From positions 1-27,434 of the forward strand of contig CAYWXT010000051.1 in assembly GCA_964462125.1 (NCBI GenBank): a stretch of DNA of 27,434 nucleotides, read 5' to 3'. A program made the position numbers and the translations under genes. The notes under the pieces are model-generated. The model had not been told where the DNA came from, searched no databases, and saw nothing but the letters and a program-made list of their open reading frames with translations. This DNA comes from JAWLFY01 sp964462125 (GTDB lineage Bacteria; Planctomycetota; Planctomycetia; Pirellulales; Pirellulaceae). This document shows, piece by piece, positions 16,504 to 23,685 of the stretch; the stretch's first letter is position 1; each line of letters begins with the position of its first letter.

Positions 16504-16643
16504 CAATCGAATCCGTTGAGAAGAGTTAGCAAATCGCATCCAGTATAGGCGTTCCGCACGCCAGCGTACGGGGACGCCGAGACCAAGAGCCGAAAAACAC
16601 CGTTCTCGTGGCGTTACTCCGTCCGATGTCTTTCGAAGCCTCA

Positions 16644-16708
16644 AATGGGGTCAGTGCCTTTCTCGAATCGGCGGACCGGGAGCGTCAGCGCGGAACGTCA
16701 ACGCGGAG
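16644..16708. repeat. Compound repeat copy 2, segments a and b
   Basis: Here the two segments that are 34 bp apart in copy 1 overlap directly. AATGGGGTCAGTGCCTTTCT runs into GGCGGACCGGGAGCGTCAGC. Segment b (16670-16708) differs from copy 1 at one of 39 positions. Confidence 0.7.
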
Positions 16709-16741
16709 TTCGCGCGAACAGCGGGGTTTTGGAACGGTCAG

Positions 16742-16786
16742 CGCAGAGTGAATCAGACCCCAGCGATTTTTCTCTGGGATTCTGCG
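16742..16786. repeat. Imperfect hairpin within repeat copy 2
   Basis: CGCAGA ... CCCAG on the left pairs with CTGGG ATTC TGCG on the right, with bulges on the left arm and a T-rich loop. It is absent from the first repeat copy. Confidence 0.4.
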
Positions 16787-16880
16787 TTCAACGCCACATC
16801 GCGATCGCGAGATTGGCTAGCAGGCCGGGGCGCCGTTTGGTGGTTTTGGCCTTCGCCGGGCCAACGCGTGACTGCCGGGG

Positions 16881-16906
16881 GGCGTGGGGACAACGACGCC
16901 CACGCC
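16881..16906. repeat. GC-rich hairpin within repeat copy 2
   Basis: GGCGTGGG (16881-16888) and CCCACGCC (16899-16906) form a perfect 8-bp stem around a 10-base loop. No T-run follows. The equivalent position in copy 1 has unrelated sequence. Confidence 0.5.
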
Positions 16907-16923
16907 GTGCTGGTTCATGGTCC

Positions 16924-16970
16924 AATGCCTCCATGATTTGCACGCCGCCCCGATGAAAAAGCACTGGCCC
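16924..16970. repeat. Compound repeat copy 2, segment c (47 bp)
   Basis: The second copy of the 47-bp segment found at 15044-15090, with two mismatches. Both copies have the same orientation and each lies just beyond the 3' end of a minus-strand gene. Confidence 0.8.
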
Positions 16971-16982
16971 CGATCTCCCTTT

Positions 16983-17282
16983 TCAGACAGCGAGCCGATC
17001 TCGCGCTTCGTTCGGATCCAACTGAAAGAACTTCGACGAAATCTCCAGCGTTTCGATTCCCAGCAGTAGGCATGCTTTCTTCTCGCGCAGAATGACATCG
17101 AGCTCCTTCAACAACTCAGAACGCGACTCGCGTGCCGTGCCGTAGAGGCTGGCGACTGGATGACCCCCGTCACAGGTGATCAGTAGGTATCTCGTTCCGA
17201 CCCCGCTGGTTCCCCAATGAAAATCATCCGTACCCGGATGGATCTCGACGGGACAACCCAGCAACTTCTCCCAGAATGTCAT
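16983..17282 (-). CDS. Small hypothetical protein (99 aa)
   Basis: An ATG at 17282 with GAGGAA about 10 bases upstream opens a 99-aa frame ending at 16983. The product begins MTFWEKLLGCPVEIHPG and contains a WGTSGVGTRYLLITCDGG segment that looks like two beta strands. A charged helical half follows (SRSELLKELDVILREKKACLLLGIETLEI). No signal peptide or membrane helix is present and I do not recognise the family. Strand/helix alternation and the ribosome site support a real gene, but its position between two repetitive elements leaves some doubt. The same frame is open up to 17438, but that part runs through a palindrome and is unlikely to be coding. Confidence 0.5.
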   Translation of the reverse strand: MTFWEKLLGCPVEIHPGTDDFHWGTSGVGTRYLLITCDGGHPVASLYGTARESRSELLKELDVILREKKACLLLGIETLEISSKFFQLDPNEARDRLAV

Positions 17283-17351
17283 CGTGCCATCGTTCCTCGT
17301 GTAATCAACCGCCCCTGCCACCGAAACGTGTTCGCCAAACGTAGCACATGA

Positions 17352-17436
17352 GCGGGAAAAAAGTGTCCGGTACCGTTTGTGCAAAGCACCCGGAGGGCGA
17401 GTCCCTCGTAAAAGGTACGGGACACTTTTTTCCCGC
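17352..17436. repeat. Large REP-like palindrome, possible terminator
   Basis: Two 23-base arms (17352-17374 and 17414-17436) are inverted copies with one mismatch. The left reads GCGGGAAAAAAGTGTC then CGGTACC. Inside lie two smaller hairpins, GTGC-AAA-GCAC and GAGGG-CGAGT-CCCTC, so the element could fold as a branched structure. The A-run/T-run flanks of the arms and the place just 24 bp beyond the stop of the spermidine-synthase-like gene fit a bidirectional terminator. The sequence type resembles the palindromic elements associated with REP-associated (Y1) transposases, but none is encoded in this window. Confidence 0.8.
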
Positions 17437-17459
17437 ACGATCCTAAATCAACGCAAGCA

Positions 17460-18185
17460 TCATGTCGGAGGGAGCTGGCTGGCATCAGCGTTCCGGCCGA
17501 GGTAAAGCCAATCGGTGAACTCTTCGTGCACGTGTTGATTGAAGTAACTGATGCCGTGCGCCTCGACATCGATAAGAACCTCGCGCATCCGGTCCAGCAG
17601 CGGTGTGTGCTCGGCGTAGGACCAGAGGGCGAGGATTCCACCGGGGCGAAGATGGTTCGCGGCACGCTGGATTCCTGCTGCGGTATAGAAGGGGGCGTTG
17701 GCTTCGGCCAGCAGATCCTCGGGGGAATGGTCGACGTCGATCAGGATCGCGTCGAAGCGATCGGATGTTGGTTCGGCGAGTAGCTCTGCGTAGATGTCCC
17801 CTTGGCGGATTTGTAATCGGCGGTCCTCGTTGAGCTGCTCGGCAATCGGTATCAATCCCTCGCGCAGCCACCCGATGACGGGCGGAAGAAGTTCAATCAC
17901 CTCGATGCGGCTGACTCGCTCGCACGCCAGCGCCGCTTGGGCGGTGTAGCCGAGTCCAAGGCCGCCGACCAACACCGAGAGTTTTTCTCCACCCAACTGC
18001 TTGAGCGAGATCTCGGCCAACGCCCGCTCGGAGTCGGTATGCAGGCTGCTCATCAGGAACTCGTGATTGAGCGTGATCTCGGTCACGGTCTGGGGGGGCT
18101 CGGAGAGGGTGCGCCGGCGGCGGAGGCAGAGCGGCCCCAGCGGCGTCTCTTCGTAGGCGAGTATTTTGATTGGGGATTCGGGCAT
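17460..18185 (-). CDS. Spermidine-synthase-like class I methyltransferase-fold protein
   Basis: A 241-aa protein of the Rossmann-type methyltransferase fold. The glycine-rich cofactor loop is VLVGGLGLGYTAQAAL, followed by the acidic strand end IEVIELLPPVIGWL. RQGDIYAEL and the motif DAILIDVDHSPEDLL come next, and LRPGGILALWSY marks the post-catalytic strand. This layout matches the spermidine synthase family and its methyltransferase relatives. The aspartate expected in true polyamine synthases is within the DVDHSP block, but I cannot confirm aminopropyl-transfer activity. ATG 18185 (MPESPIKILAYEETPLG) fits the family start; an ATG at 18239 is another option, and neither has a good ribosome site. 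It starts 110 bp after the dnaE2 stop on the same strand, so co-transcription is possible. Confidence 0.75.
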   Translation of the reverse strand: MPESPIKILAYEETPLGPLCLRRRRTLSEPPQTVTEITLNHEFLMSSLHTDSERALAEISLKQLGGEKLSVLVGGLGLGYTAQAALACERVSRIEVIELLPPVIGWLREGLIPIAEQLNEDRRLQIRQGDIYAELLAEPTSDRFDAILIDVDHSPEDLLAEANAPFYTAAGIQRAANHLRPGGILALWSYAEHTPLLDRMREVLIDVEAHGISYFNQHVHEEFTDWLYLGRNADASQLPPT

Positions 18186-18294
18186 GAGGTTGAATCGCAC
18201 TCTCAGGGGTATCAGGACGCAAGTATTGCCGAAACGCATTGGTGCCGAAACGCGTTGAGCCATCGCCACGACCCGGCTCAGCGAGCCGGATGGA

Positions 18295-21200
18295 CTAGTG
18301 AAAATCGCGGGAGCGAATCGAGAGGCCCTGGACTTCCTCGGCAAGATCGATGAGCCGGCCGACCACGACGTGGATGATGCCTTCCACGTTTTCGAGTTTG
18401 CCGTCGACCAGCCATGCGTTGCTGGTGTAGGCGGTTCGAAAAAACGCTTCCCAAACTGCGGGGAAGAGTACCAAATTGATCGATCCTGTTTCGTCTTCCA
18501 GGGTCACGAAGGTGATCCCTTTGGCGGTGCCAGGACGTTGACGCAGCAGAACCAGGCCAGCGACGCGGACATGTTGGCCGTTTCGCAACGCCGGCAACTC
18601 CGTCGCGGTGACACAACGTCGTTGTTGGAGCTCGCGTCGCACGAATGAAATCGGATGAGCTTTCAAACTCAATCCGGTCGTGTTGTAGTCGGCGTGCACC
18701 TCCTCCAACGGCGACATTGGCAGCAGCGATTCCGGCAGCGGTTCGGGGTCGTCGAGCCGATCCAGCAGCGGTGTTGTGCCGGGGGTCTGGTCTTGTCCCA
18801 GCGACTGCCAGACGGCGGCTCGACGGTCTCCGGCCAGGGACGCCAGGGCGTCAGCATCGGCTAGAACCGCTGACGCCGCCGGAGTCAACCCGCAGCGGCG
18901 TGTCAGCTCTCCGATGTCCCCGTAAGGTCCCCGTGCTCGGCGCTGTTCGACGATTTGCAGCGCCATATTACTGGACAAACCGCGAATCGTCCGCAGCCCC
19001 AACCGCACCGCTGGTTGGGGCCGGTTCACGCTGGGTTCGAGGGTCGCGGGTTCGAGGGTCGAGTCCCAATCGCTATGGTTAACGTCCGCGGCCCGGACTT
19101 GGACACCATGTTTGCGGGCATCGGTCACCAACTGGGCCGGGGCGTAGAACCCCAATGGTTGGCTGTTGAGCATCGCGGCACAAAACGCGGCTGGGTAATG
19201 GCATTTGAGGTAACAAGAGGCGTAGACCAGCAACGCGAAACTGGCGGCATGCGATTCCGGGAAGCCGTATTCCCCAAAGCTCCGGATTTGGTGAAAGACA
19301 TGTTCGGCGAATTCATCGCTCAGCCCATTCGCTTTCATCCCCTGGAGTAGTTGGATGCGGAACCGGTCGATCACCCCTGGCCTGCGCCACGCCGCCATTG
19401 CCCGCCGCAACTGGTCCGCCTCCCCTGGGGTGAACCCGGCGGCGACGACGGCCAGCCTCATTGCCTGTTCCTGAAAGATCGGAACGCCGAGTGTCTTTTC
19501 CAACACCCCGCGGATCGCTTCGTTGGGATAGACGACCGACTCGGGATCGCGGCGAGCTTTCAAGTAAGGGTGGACCATGTTGCCCTGAATCGGCCCCGGC
19601 CGGACGATCGCCACCTCGACGACCAGATCGTAATAGCAGCGCGGCCGCAACCGCGGCAGCATGCTCATTTGGGCGCGACTCTCGATCTGGAACACCCCCA
19701 ACGTGTCGGCCTTACAGATCATGTCGTAGGTCTCCGTGTCGTCGGCGGGGATGGTGGCCAGGGAGAGGTCGCGTCGGTGGTGCTCGGTTAACAGATCAAA
19801 GCAGCGGTGCAGGGCAGAGAGCATGCCGAGGGCGAGCACGTCGACTTTCAAAATCCCGAGTTCGTCCAGGTCATCCTTGTCCCACTGGATCACGGTGCGG
19901 CCGTCCATGGCGGCGTTTTCGATCGGGCAGAGTTCGCTCAGACTGCCAGCGGTCATCACCATCCCACCGACGTGCTGGGACAGATGGCGGGGGAAGCCGA
20001 GCAGGGTTTGCACCAGATAGACAAACCGCTGCCCAAGATCGGAATCGGGGTCCAATCCCCCTTGCCGCAGTCGATGAAGAAACTGCCCATCGCGGCCCCT
20101 CTGGCCGGCCAGCTTGGCGAGGGAGTCGATCGCGTCAGCGGACATTCCAAGAGCCTTGCCGACGTCGCGAACCGCGCTCCGCGTCCGATAGGTGGTCACC
20201 GTGGCGGTCATCCCGGCTCGGTCACGGCCATACTTCTGATACAGATACTGCAGGACCTCTTCGCGGCGTTGATGTTCGAAATCGACATCGATATCGGGGG
20301 CCTCGTCACGTTCGCGACTGACGAACCGTTCGAACAGCAAGTCGGTTTGCCCCGGGTCGACGTTGGTGACCCCCAAGCAGTAACAGACGGCCGAGTTTGC
20401 TGCCGAGCCACGACCCTGGCACAAGATCTCTCGCTCCCGAGCAAAACGGACCATATCCCAGACGGTCAAGAAGTACGCCTCGTAGTGCAACTCCTCGATC
20501 AACGTCAGCTCCCGCCGCAAGGTATCGATTACTTTTTCGGGAACCCCGCCGGGCCAACGCCTTTGAGCCCCGGCCCAGGTCAAACGTTTGAGGTGTTCGA
20601 TCGCCGTCATCCCTGGCGGCGCAAGCTCCTCGGGATATTCGTAGCGAAGTTCGTCGAGCCGGAACTGGCAGCGATCGGCGATCTCGACTGTGCGCTGGAT
20701 CGCCTCGGGGAGGTCGCGATAGATCTCCGCGATCTCCGCCAGAGTCCGGAGATGCCGCTGGGCATTGGCGAACCGTTTGTCTTGCACCTGATCGATCGTG
20801 GTGCGATGGCGGATCGCGGTGACGCAATCGTGCATCAACATCCGCTGGGGCGCGTGATAGTGGACATCCCCCGCCGCGACCAGCGGCAACCCGCTCTGGT
20901 GAGAAAGGCTGCGCAGCCGCTTGAGTTGCTCCGCATCGTCGACGCCGCGATGCAGTTCCCCCAGCAGGTACGCCCGGTCGCCAAACAGGTCTCGAAACTG
21001 TCCCAACTCACAAGTCGACCTCGCTCCCGGATTGATCGATGAGAGGATTGAGGAGTTGGCGGTGGTGCGGGGACTTTCTCCCGAAGGCAAAACCCCCACC
21101 AGCAACCCTGGATTGAACTCCACCAAATCATCCCAGCCCAGCGTGCAGGTTCCCTTGGCTCCTCGTTGGCGGCCGCGCGAGATCAGCTGACACATCCGGC

Positions 21201-21456
21201 CGTACGCTGCCCGATCGGTCGGCCAAACGACCACCGGCGGCGCGTCGGCCAGCTCCAGTTCTGTGCCGACGCGATAGCTGAATTCCTGGTCCTTGGCCGG
21301 TCCGAAACCGCGCACCACCCCGGCGACCGAGGCACGATCGGTCAGCGCCAGCCCGGCATAGCCGAGTTCCGCCGCCCGCTCGACCAGTTCGTCGGGATGC
21401 GAGGCTCCTTCGAGAAACGAGAAATTGCTTTTGCAATGCAGCTCGACATATCGCAT
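18295..21456 (-). CDS. dnaE2: Error-prone DNA polymerase DnaE2 (translesion, ImuC)
   Basis: A 1053-aa C-family DNA polymerase of the DnaE2/ImuC type, used in damage-induced mutagenesis. N-terminal PHP domain: YVELHCKSNFSFLEGASHPDEL, GDVHYHAPQR, HDCVTAIRHRTTIDQ. Polymerase palm: GRGSAANSAVCYCLG, then the metal-binding PDIDVDFEHQRREEVLQY and the second acidic block LGILKVDVLALGMLSAL. Fingers: GVFQIESRAQMSMLPR and IVRPGPIQGNMVHPYL. Helix-hairpin-helix and OB domains lie at the end (GLRTIRGLS, VRVAGLVLLRQRPGTAKG, VTLEDETGSINLVLFP). The short N-terminus and lack of a beta-clamp tail indicate DnaE2 rather than the replicative DnaE. It is usually encoded beside imuA and imuB; neither is present here. 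An inverted repeat lies 33-54 bp upstream. Confidence 0.95.
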   Translation of the reverse strand: MRYVELHCKSNFSFLEGASHPDELVERAAELGYAGLALTDRASVAGVVRGFGPAKDQEFSYRVGTELELADAPPVVVWPTDRAAYGRMCQLISRGRQRGAKGTCTLGWDDLVEFNPGLLVGVLPSGESPRTTANSSILSSINPGARSTCELGQFRDLFGDRAYLLGELHRGVDDAEQLKRLRSLSHQSGLPLVAAGDVHYHAPQRMLMHDCVTAIRHRTTIDQVQDKRFANAQRHLRTLAEIAEIYRDLPEAIQRTVEIADRCQFRLDELRYEYPEELAPPGMTAIEHLKRLTWAGAQRRWPGGVPEKVIDTLRRELTLIEELHYEAYFLTVWDMVRFAREREILCQGRGSAANSAVCYCLGVTNVDPGQTDLLFERFVSRERDEAPDIDVDFEHQRREEVLQYLYQKYGRDRAGMTATVTTYRTRSAVRDVGKALGMSADAIDSLAKLAGQRGRDGQFLHRLRQGGLDPDSDLGQRFVYLVQTLLGFPRHLSQHVGGMVMTAGSLSELCPIENAAMDGRTVIQWDKDDLDELGILKVDVLALGMLSALHRCFDLLTEHHRRDLSLATIPADDTETYDMICKADTLGVFQIESRAQMSMLPRLRPRCYYDLVVEVAIVRPGPIQGNMVHPYLKARRDPESVVYPNEAIRGVLEKTLGVPIFQEQAMRLAVVAAGFTPGEADQLRRAMAAWRRPGVIDRFRIQLLQGMKANGLSDEFAEHVFHQIRSFGEYGFPESHAASFALLVYASCYLKCHYPAAFCAAMLNSQPLGFYAPAQLVTDARKHGVQVRAADVNHSDWDSTLEPATLEPSVNRPQPAVRLGLRTIRGLSSNMALQIVEQRRARGPYGDIGELTRRCGLTPAASAVLADADALASLAGDRRAAVWQSLGQDQTPGTTPLLDRLDDPEPLPESLLPMSPLEEVHADYNTTGLSLKAHPISFVRRELQQRRCVTATELPALRNGQHVRVAGLVLLRQRPGTAKGITFVTLEDETGSINLVLFPAVWEAFFRTAYTSNAWLVDGKLENVEGIIHVVVGRLIDLAEEVQGLSIRSRDFH

Positions 21457-21488
21457 AGCCGTGGAGCGATCGGGCTAGGGGGAACCGG

Positions 21489-21510
21489 AAAGTGAATATT
21501 TGTCCACTTT
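21489..21510. promoter_or_regulatory. Inverted repeat between dnaE2 and the TM2 gene
   Basis: AAAGTG and CACTTT are perfectly opposed across a 10-base AT-rich spacer. The centre is about 43 bp upstream of the dnaE2 start, where a promoter is expected, and also upstream of the divergent TM2 gene. It could be an SOS-type operator, but it matches neither the CTGT-N8-ACAG nor the GAAC-N4-GTTC class of LexA box. Confidence 0.4.
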
Positions 21511-21630
21511 AGAGTTCGCCCCTTGATTGCGTCAATGGCGTGTGAGTTCTGCTACAAAGCCAAGAAAGGAGGGGCTCAACCGAAACGTGATCATCGCGAT
21601 ACAACCAATTTCCCTGACGAGCCAACGACC

Positions 21631-22065
21631 ATGGATCAACCGTATCAAACCCCCACCTCGTCGCCAGGTCCTCCAGCGTCCCCGACCCACCCGGTCCTGG
21701 TCGGCTACCTATTCTGGATCCTGGGGTTTCTCGGGGCGCATCGCTTTTACTTTGGCAAGCCGCTGACCGGGGCGATCTGGTTCTTTACCGGCGGGCTGCT
21801 GCTGATCGGTTGGATCGTCGATCTGTTTCTGATTCCCGCGATGGCCGAGGAGGCGAACCGTCGCTACCGCCCGGGCCGGATCGATCACACGGTCAGCTGG
21901 TTGCTGTTGATCTTCCTGGGCATCTTCGGGGTGCATCGTCTTTACATGGGCAAGATTTTCACCGGGATTCTGTATCTCTTCACCGGCGGGCTGTTCGGCA
22001 TCGGCTATGTCTACGACGTGGTGACGTTGAACACGCAGATCGAGGAGCTGAATGGGTACTTGTGA
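21631..22065 (+). CDS. Double TM2 domain membrane protein
   Basis: A 144-aa membrane protein with two tandem TM2 domains. The short proline-rich N-terminus (MDQPYQTPTSSPGPPASP) precedes VLVGYLFWILGFLGAHRFYFGKP and TGAIWFFTGGLLLIGWIVDLFLIP. The second repeat is SWLLLIFLGIFGVHRLYMGK and TGILYLFTGGLFGIGYVYDVVTLN. Each has the TM2 pattern: helix, G.HRFY.G, helix ending G..vD. Four transmembrane helices are therefore expected, in the cytoplasmic membrane. The role of bacterial TM2 proteins is not established. The ATG at 21631 is preferred because the TM2 pattern needs nothing upstream; the frame is open from 21523. The stop lies 26 bp from the stop of the convergent NfeD-type gene. Confidence 0.85.
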   Translation: MDQPYQTPTSSPGPPASPTHPVLVGYLFWILGFLGAHRFYFGKPLTGAIWFFTGGLLLIGWIVDLFLIPAMAEEANRRYRPGRIDHTVSWLLLIFLGIFGVHRLYMGKIFTGILYLFTGGLFGIGYVYDVVTLNTQIEELNGYL

Positions 22066-22068
22066 CGC

Positions 22069-22091
22069 TCACGTCGACGGGGCGACGGTGA
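22069..22091. terminator. Hairpin between convergent TM2 and NfeD genes (possible bidirectional terminator)
   Basis: TCACGTCG (22069-22076) pairs with CGAC-g-GTGA (22083-22091, one bulged G) around a 6-base loop. It fills almost all of the 26 bp between two convergent stop codons, the position expected of a shared terminator. No T-run is present. Confidence 0.45.
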
Positions 22092-23597
22092 TCAGACGGG
22101 GCGAACGATGACCCGGGCGCCTTGTTTGCCGATTACCTTGACCTCGCAGCCGGCATCGACAAAGTCCCCTTCGGTAACGACGTCGACGGTGAAATCGTCG
22201 GTTTGAATTTTGCCTCCGGGGCGGAGGGGTGAAATCGCCGTGCCGATCTGGCCAACTTCGACCCGTTGCCATCCCGGCAGCAGCGCCTCGTCCATGACCG
22301 AATTGACCGCCGGTGCCTCCACGGCGAGCTGGGGTTTGAGCGTCAACCGGCTCAGTCCTGGCAGCTCGCCGAGATAATTGGAGAGAACGAGGAGGGCAAC
22401 GAGGAACCCCGCAAACGCGGCGGCGACGATCAGCACATCGACACCGAGACCGGTCCAGTCTTCGTTCCCTTCGGGCCAGACGACACGGCGGGAGGCCATC
22501 ACCAACGACCCGAGGGTCAGGGTGATTCCGCCGACCCCGGCCACACCGAAGCCGGCGAAGGCGAAGATTTCCAGCGCGATGAAACTGAGACCGATGACAA
22601 ACAGCGTGACCTCCAGCCAGCCGGCGGTCCCGCCGAGAAAGCGGCTCCAGAAGAACAAACCGAAGCAGAGCATCGACGCCATGCCGCCCAGCCCGATCCC
22701 GGGGGCGCTTAACTCGATCACCAACGCCACCATCCCAATCAGCAACAGCAGGAACGTGACGACGCCGGAATTGAGGACCAGAATCAGCGTGTCGACCCAG
22801 CTCGGTTCGATGACGCGAATCGGCGCCTGCACTCCCAGCACTTCCGCCAACTCGTCACGGCTGTCGACCGTTCGGTTGGCGACCCCGAGTTCAACCGCCC
22901 GTTTCCCGTTGGCGATGAAGAACATCTCCTCCCCCGCCTCCCGGACCGGCCTGCCCCGCTGCCAATCATCGACATCCTCGATCGACTGCCATTCCTTTTC
23001 GGAGAAGTAACGGACCGTGCCGTCGGACTTGTGGGTCGCTTGGAACACGACCATGTCCTTGTCGACCATCTTTTCGGCCAACGCGATCGAGCGTCCGGTG
23101 GCGCGGGCGGTATCGCGAGCTTTTTGCGCCAACACACTGCGGCTTTTCGCCTCGGTATAGCGGAACGCCCCGTCTTGTCCCATCACGATTTCCCCAGCGT
23201 CGCCGATCCGGGCCCCGGGCAACATGATGATCTCGTCCGCCGCCAAGGCGAGCAGGGCGGCGCCGCTGATCGCGTCCTTTTCGATGAAGGCGACCGTTTT
23301 GACCCCTTTGGCATCGAGCAGCATGTCCATCAGCTCAAACGTGACGGAGGTGAACCCGCCGGGGCTGTGAATATCCAAGATGATCACCTCCGCTCCCGAC
23401 GACACCGCTTCATCGAATTTCCGCTGCAGCAGCGCACCACTCAGGGGGTTGATGTCTTCGTGCAGCGGGATGATCACCGCCGACCGCGGTCGTCCCGGGC
23501 GGTCTTCCGCTTCAGGGGCCTCCGCCGCAGGGGTTTGGGCCAAGGCCAGACCGCAGACCGCGCACAGCAGAATCACCGGGATCAGAAACGATTTCAT
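22092..23597 (-). CDS. NfeD-family membrane-bound serine protease (ClpP-class)
   Basis: A 501-aa long-form NfeD protein: signal peptide (FLIPVILLCAVCGLALA), then a ClpP-like periplasmic protease domain. That domain has SAVIIPLHEDINP, ILDIHSPGGFTSVTFELMD and KDAISGAALLALAADEIIMLPGARIGDAGEI, the region that carries the catalytic serine in the family. About four to five hydrophobic helices follow (LILVLNSGVVTFLLLLIGMVALVIEL, MLCFGLFFWS, VTLFVIGLSFIALEIFAF, VLIVAAAFAGFLVALLVLS). The C-terminal soluble OB-like NfeD domain follows (VGQIGTAISPLRPGGKIQ ... KVIGKQGARVIVRPV). Such proteins are linked with stomatin/flotillin membrane microdomains and membrane quality control; no stomatin gene is seen here. 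The ATG at 23597 opens the signal peptide; the open frame extends upstream to 23984 without meaning. The aldo/keto reductase gene lies 88 bp upstream on the same strand. Confidence 0.88.
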   Translation of the reverse strand: MKSFLIPVILLCAVCGLALAQTPAAEAPEAEDRPGRPRSAVIIPLHEDINPLSGALLQRKFDEAVSSGAEVIILDIHSPGGFTSVTFELMDMLLDAKGVKTVAFIEKDAISGAALLALAADEIIMLPGARIGDAGEIVMGQDGAFRYTEAKSRSVLAQKARDTARATGRSIALAEKMVDKDMVVFQATHKSDGTVRYFSEKEWQSIEDVDDWQRGRPVREAGEEMFFIANGKRAVELGVANRTVDSRDELAEVLGVQAPIRVIEPSWVDTLILVLNSGVVTFLLLLIGMVALVIELSAPGIGLGGMASMLCFGLFFWSRFLGGTAGWLEVTLFVIGLSFIALEIFAFAGFGVAGVGGITLTLGSLVMASRRVVWPEGNEDWTGLGVDVLIVAAAFAGFLVALLVLSNYLGELPGLSRLTLKPQLAVEAPAVNSVMDEALLPGWQRVEVGQIGTAISPLRPGGKIQTDDFTVDVVTEGDFVDAGCEVKVIGKQGARVIVRPV

Positions 23598-23685
23598 CCG
23601 CGTTCGCCTTGAGGCGCCTTGAGGGCCAGGTTCACATATTGCCATGCTTGATTTTAGCAACCCGCGAAAGGTGGGAGGTCTCGGT

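Larger units (their letters stand above)
16504..16982. other. 479-bp stretch without a gene: repeat copy 2 and hairpins
   Basis: No credible gene is seen. The part next to the ceramidase start presumably holds its promoter. From 16644 to 16970 it is the second copy of the compound repeat, with two hairpins (16742-16786 and 16881-16906) between its conserved ends. Short open frames here overlap the repeats and look accidental. Confidence 0.55.

Noticed and set aside
14791..16970. Composite transposon around the ceramidase-like gene
   Set aside because: No transposase, no terminal inverted repeats and no target duplication can be seen; only shared repeat segments are supported.
19807..21042. 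411-codon plus-strand open frame opposite dnaE2
   Set aside because: dnaE2 motifs are continuous on the minus strand; the plus-strand frame shows no domain.
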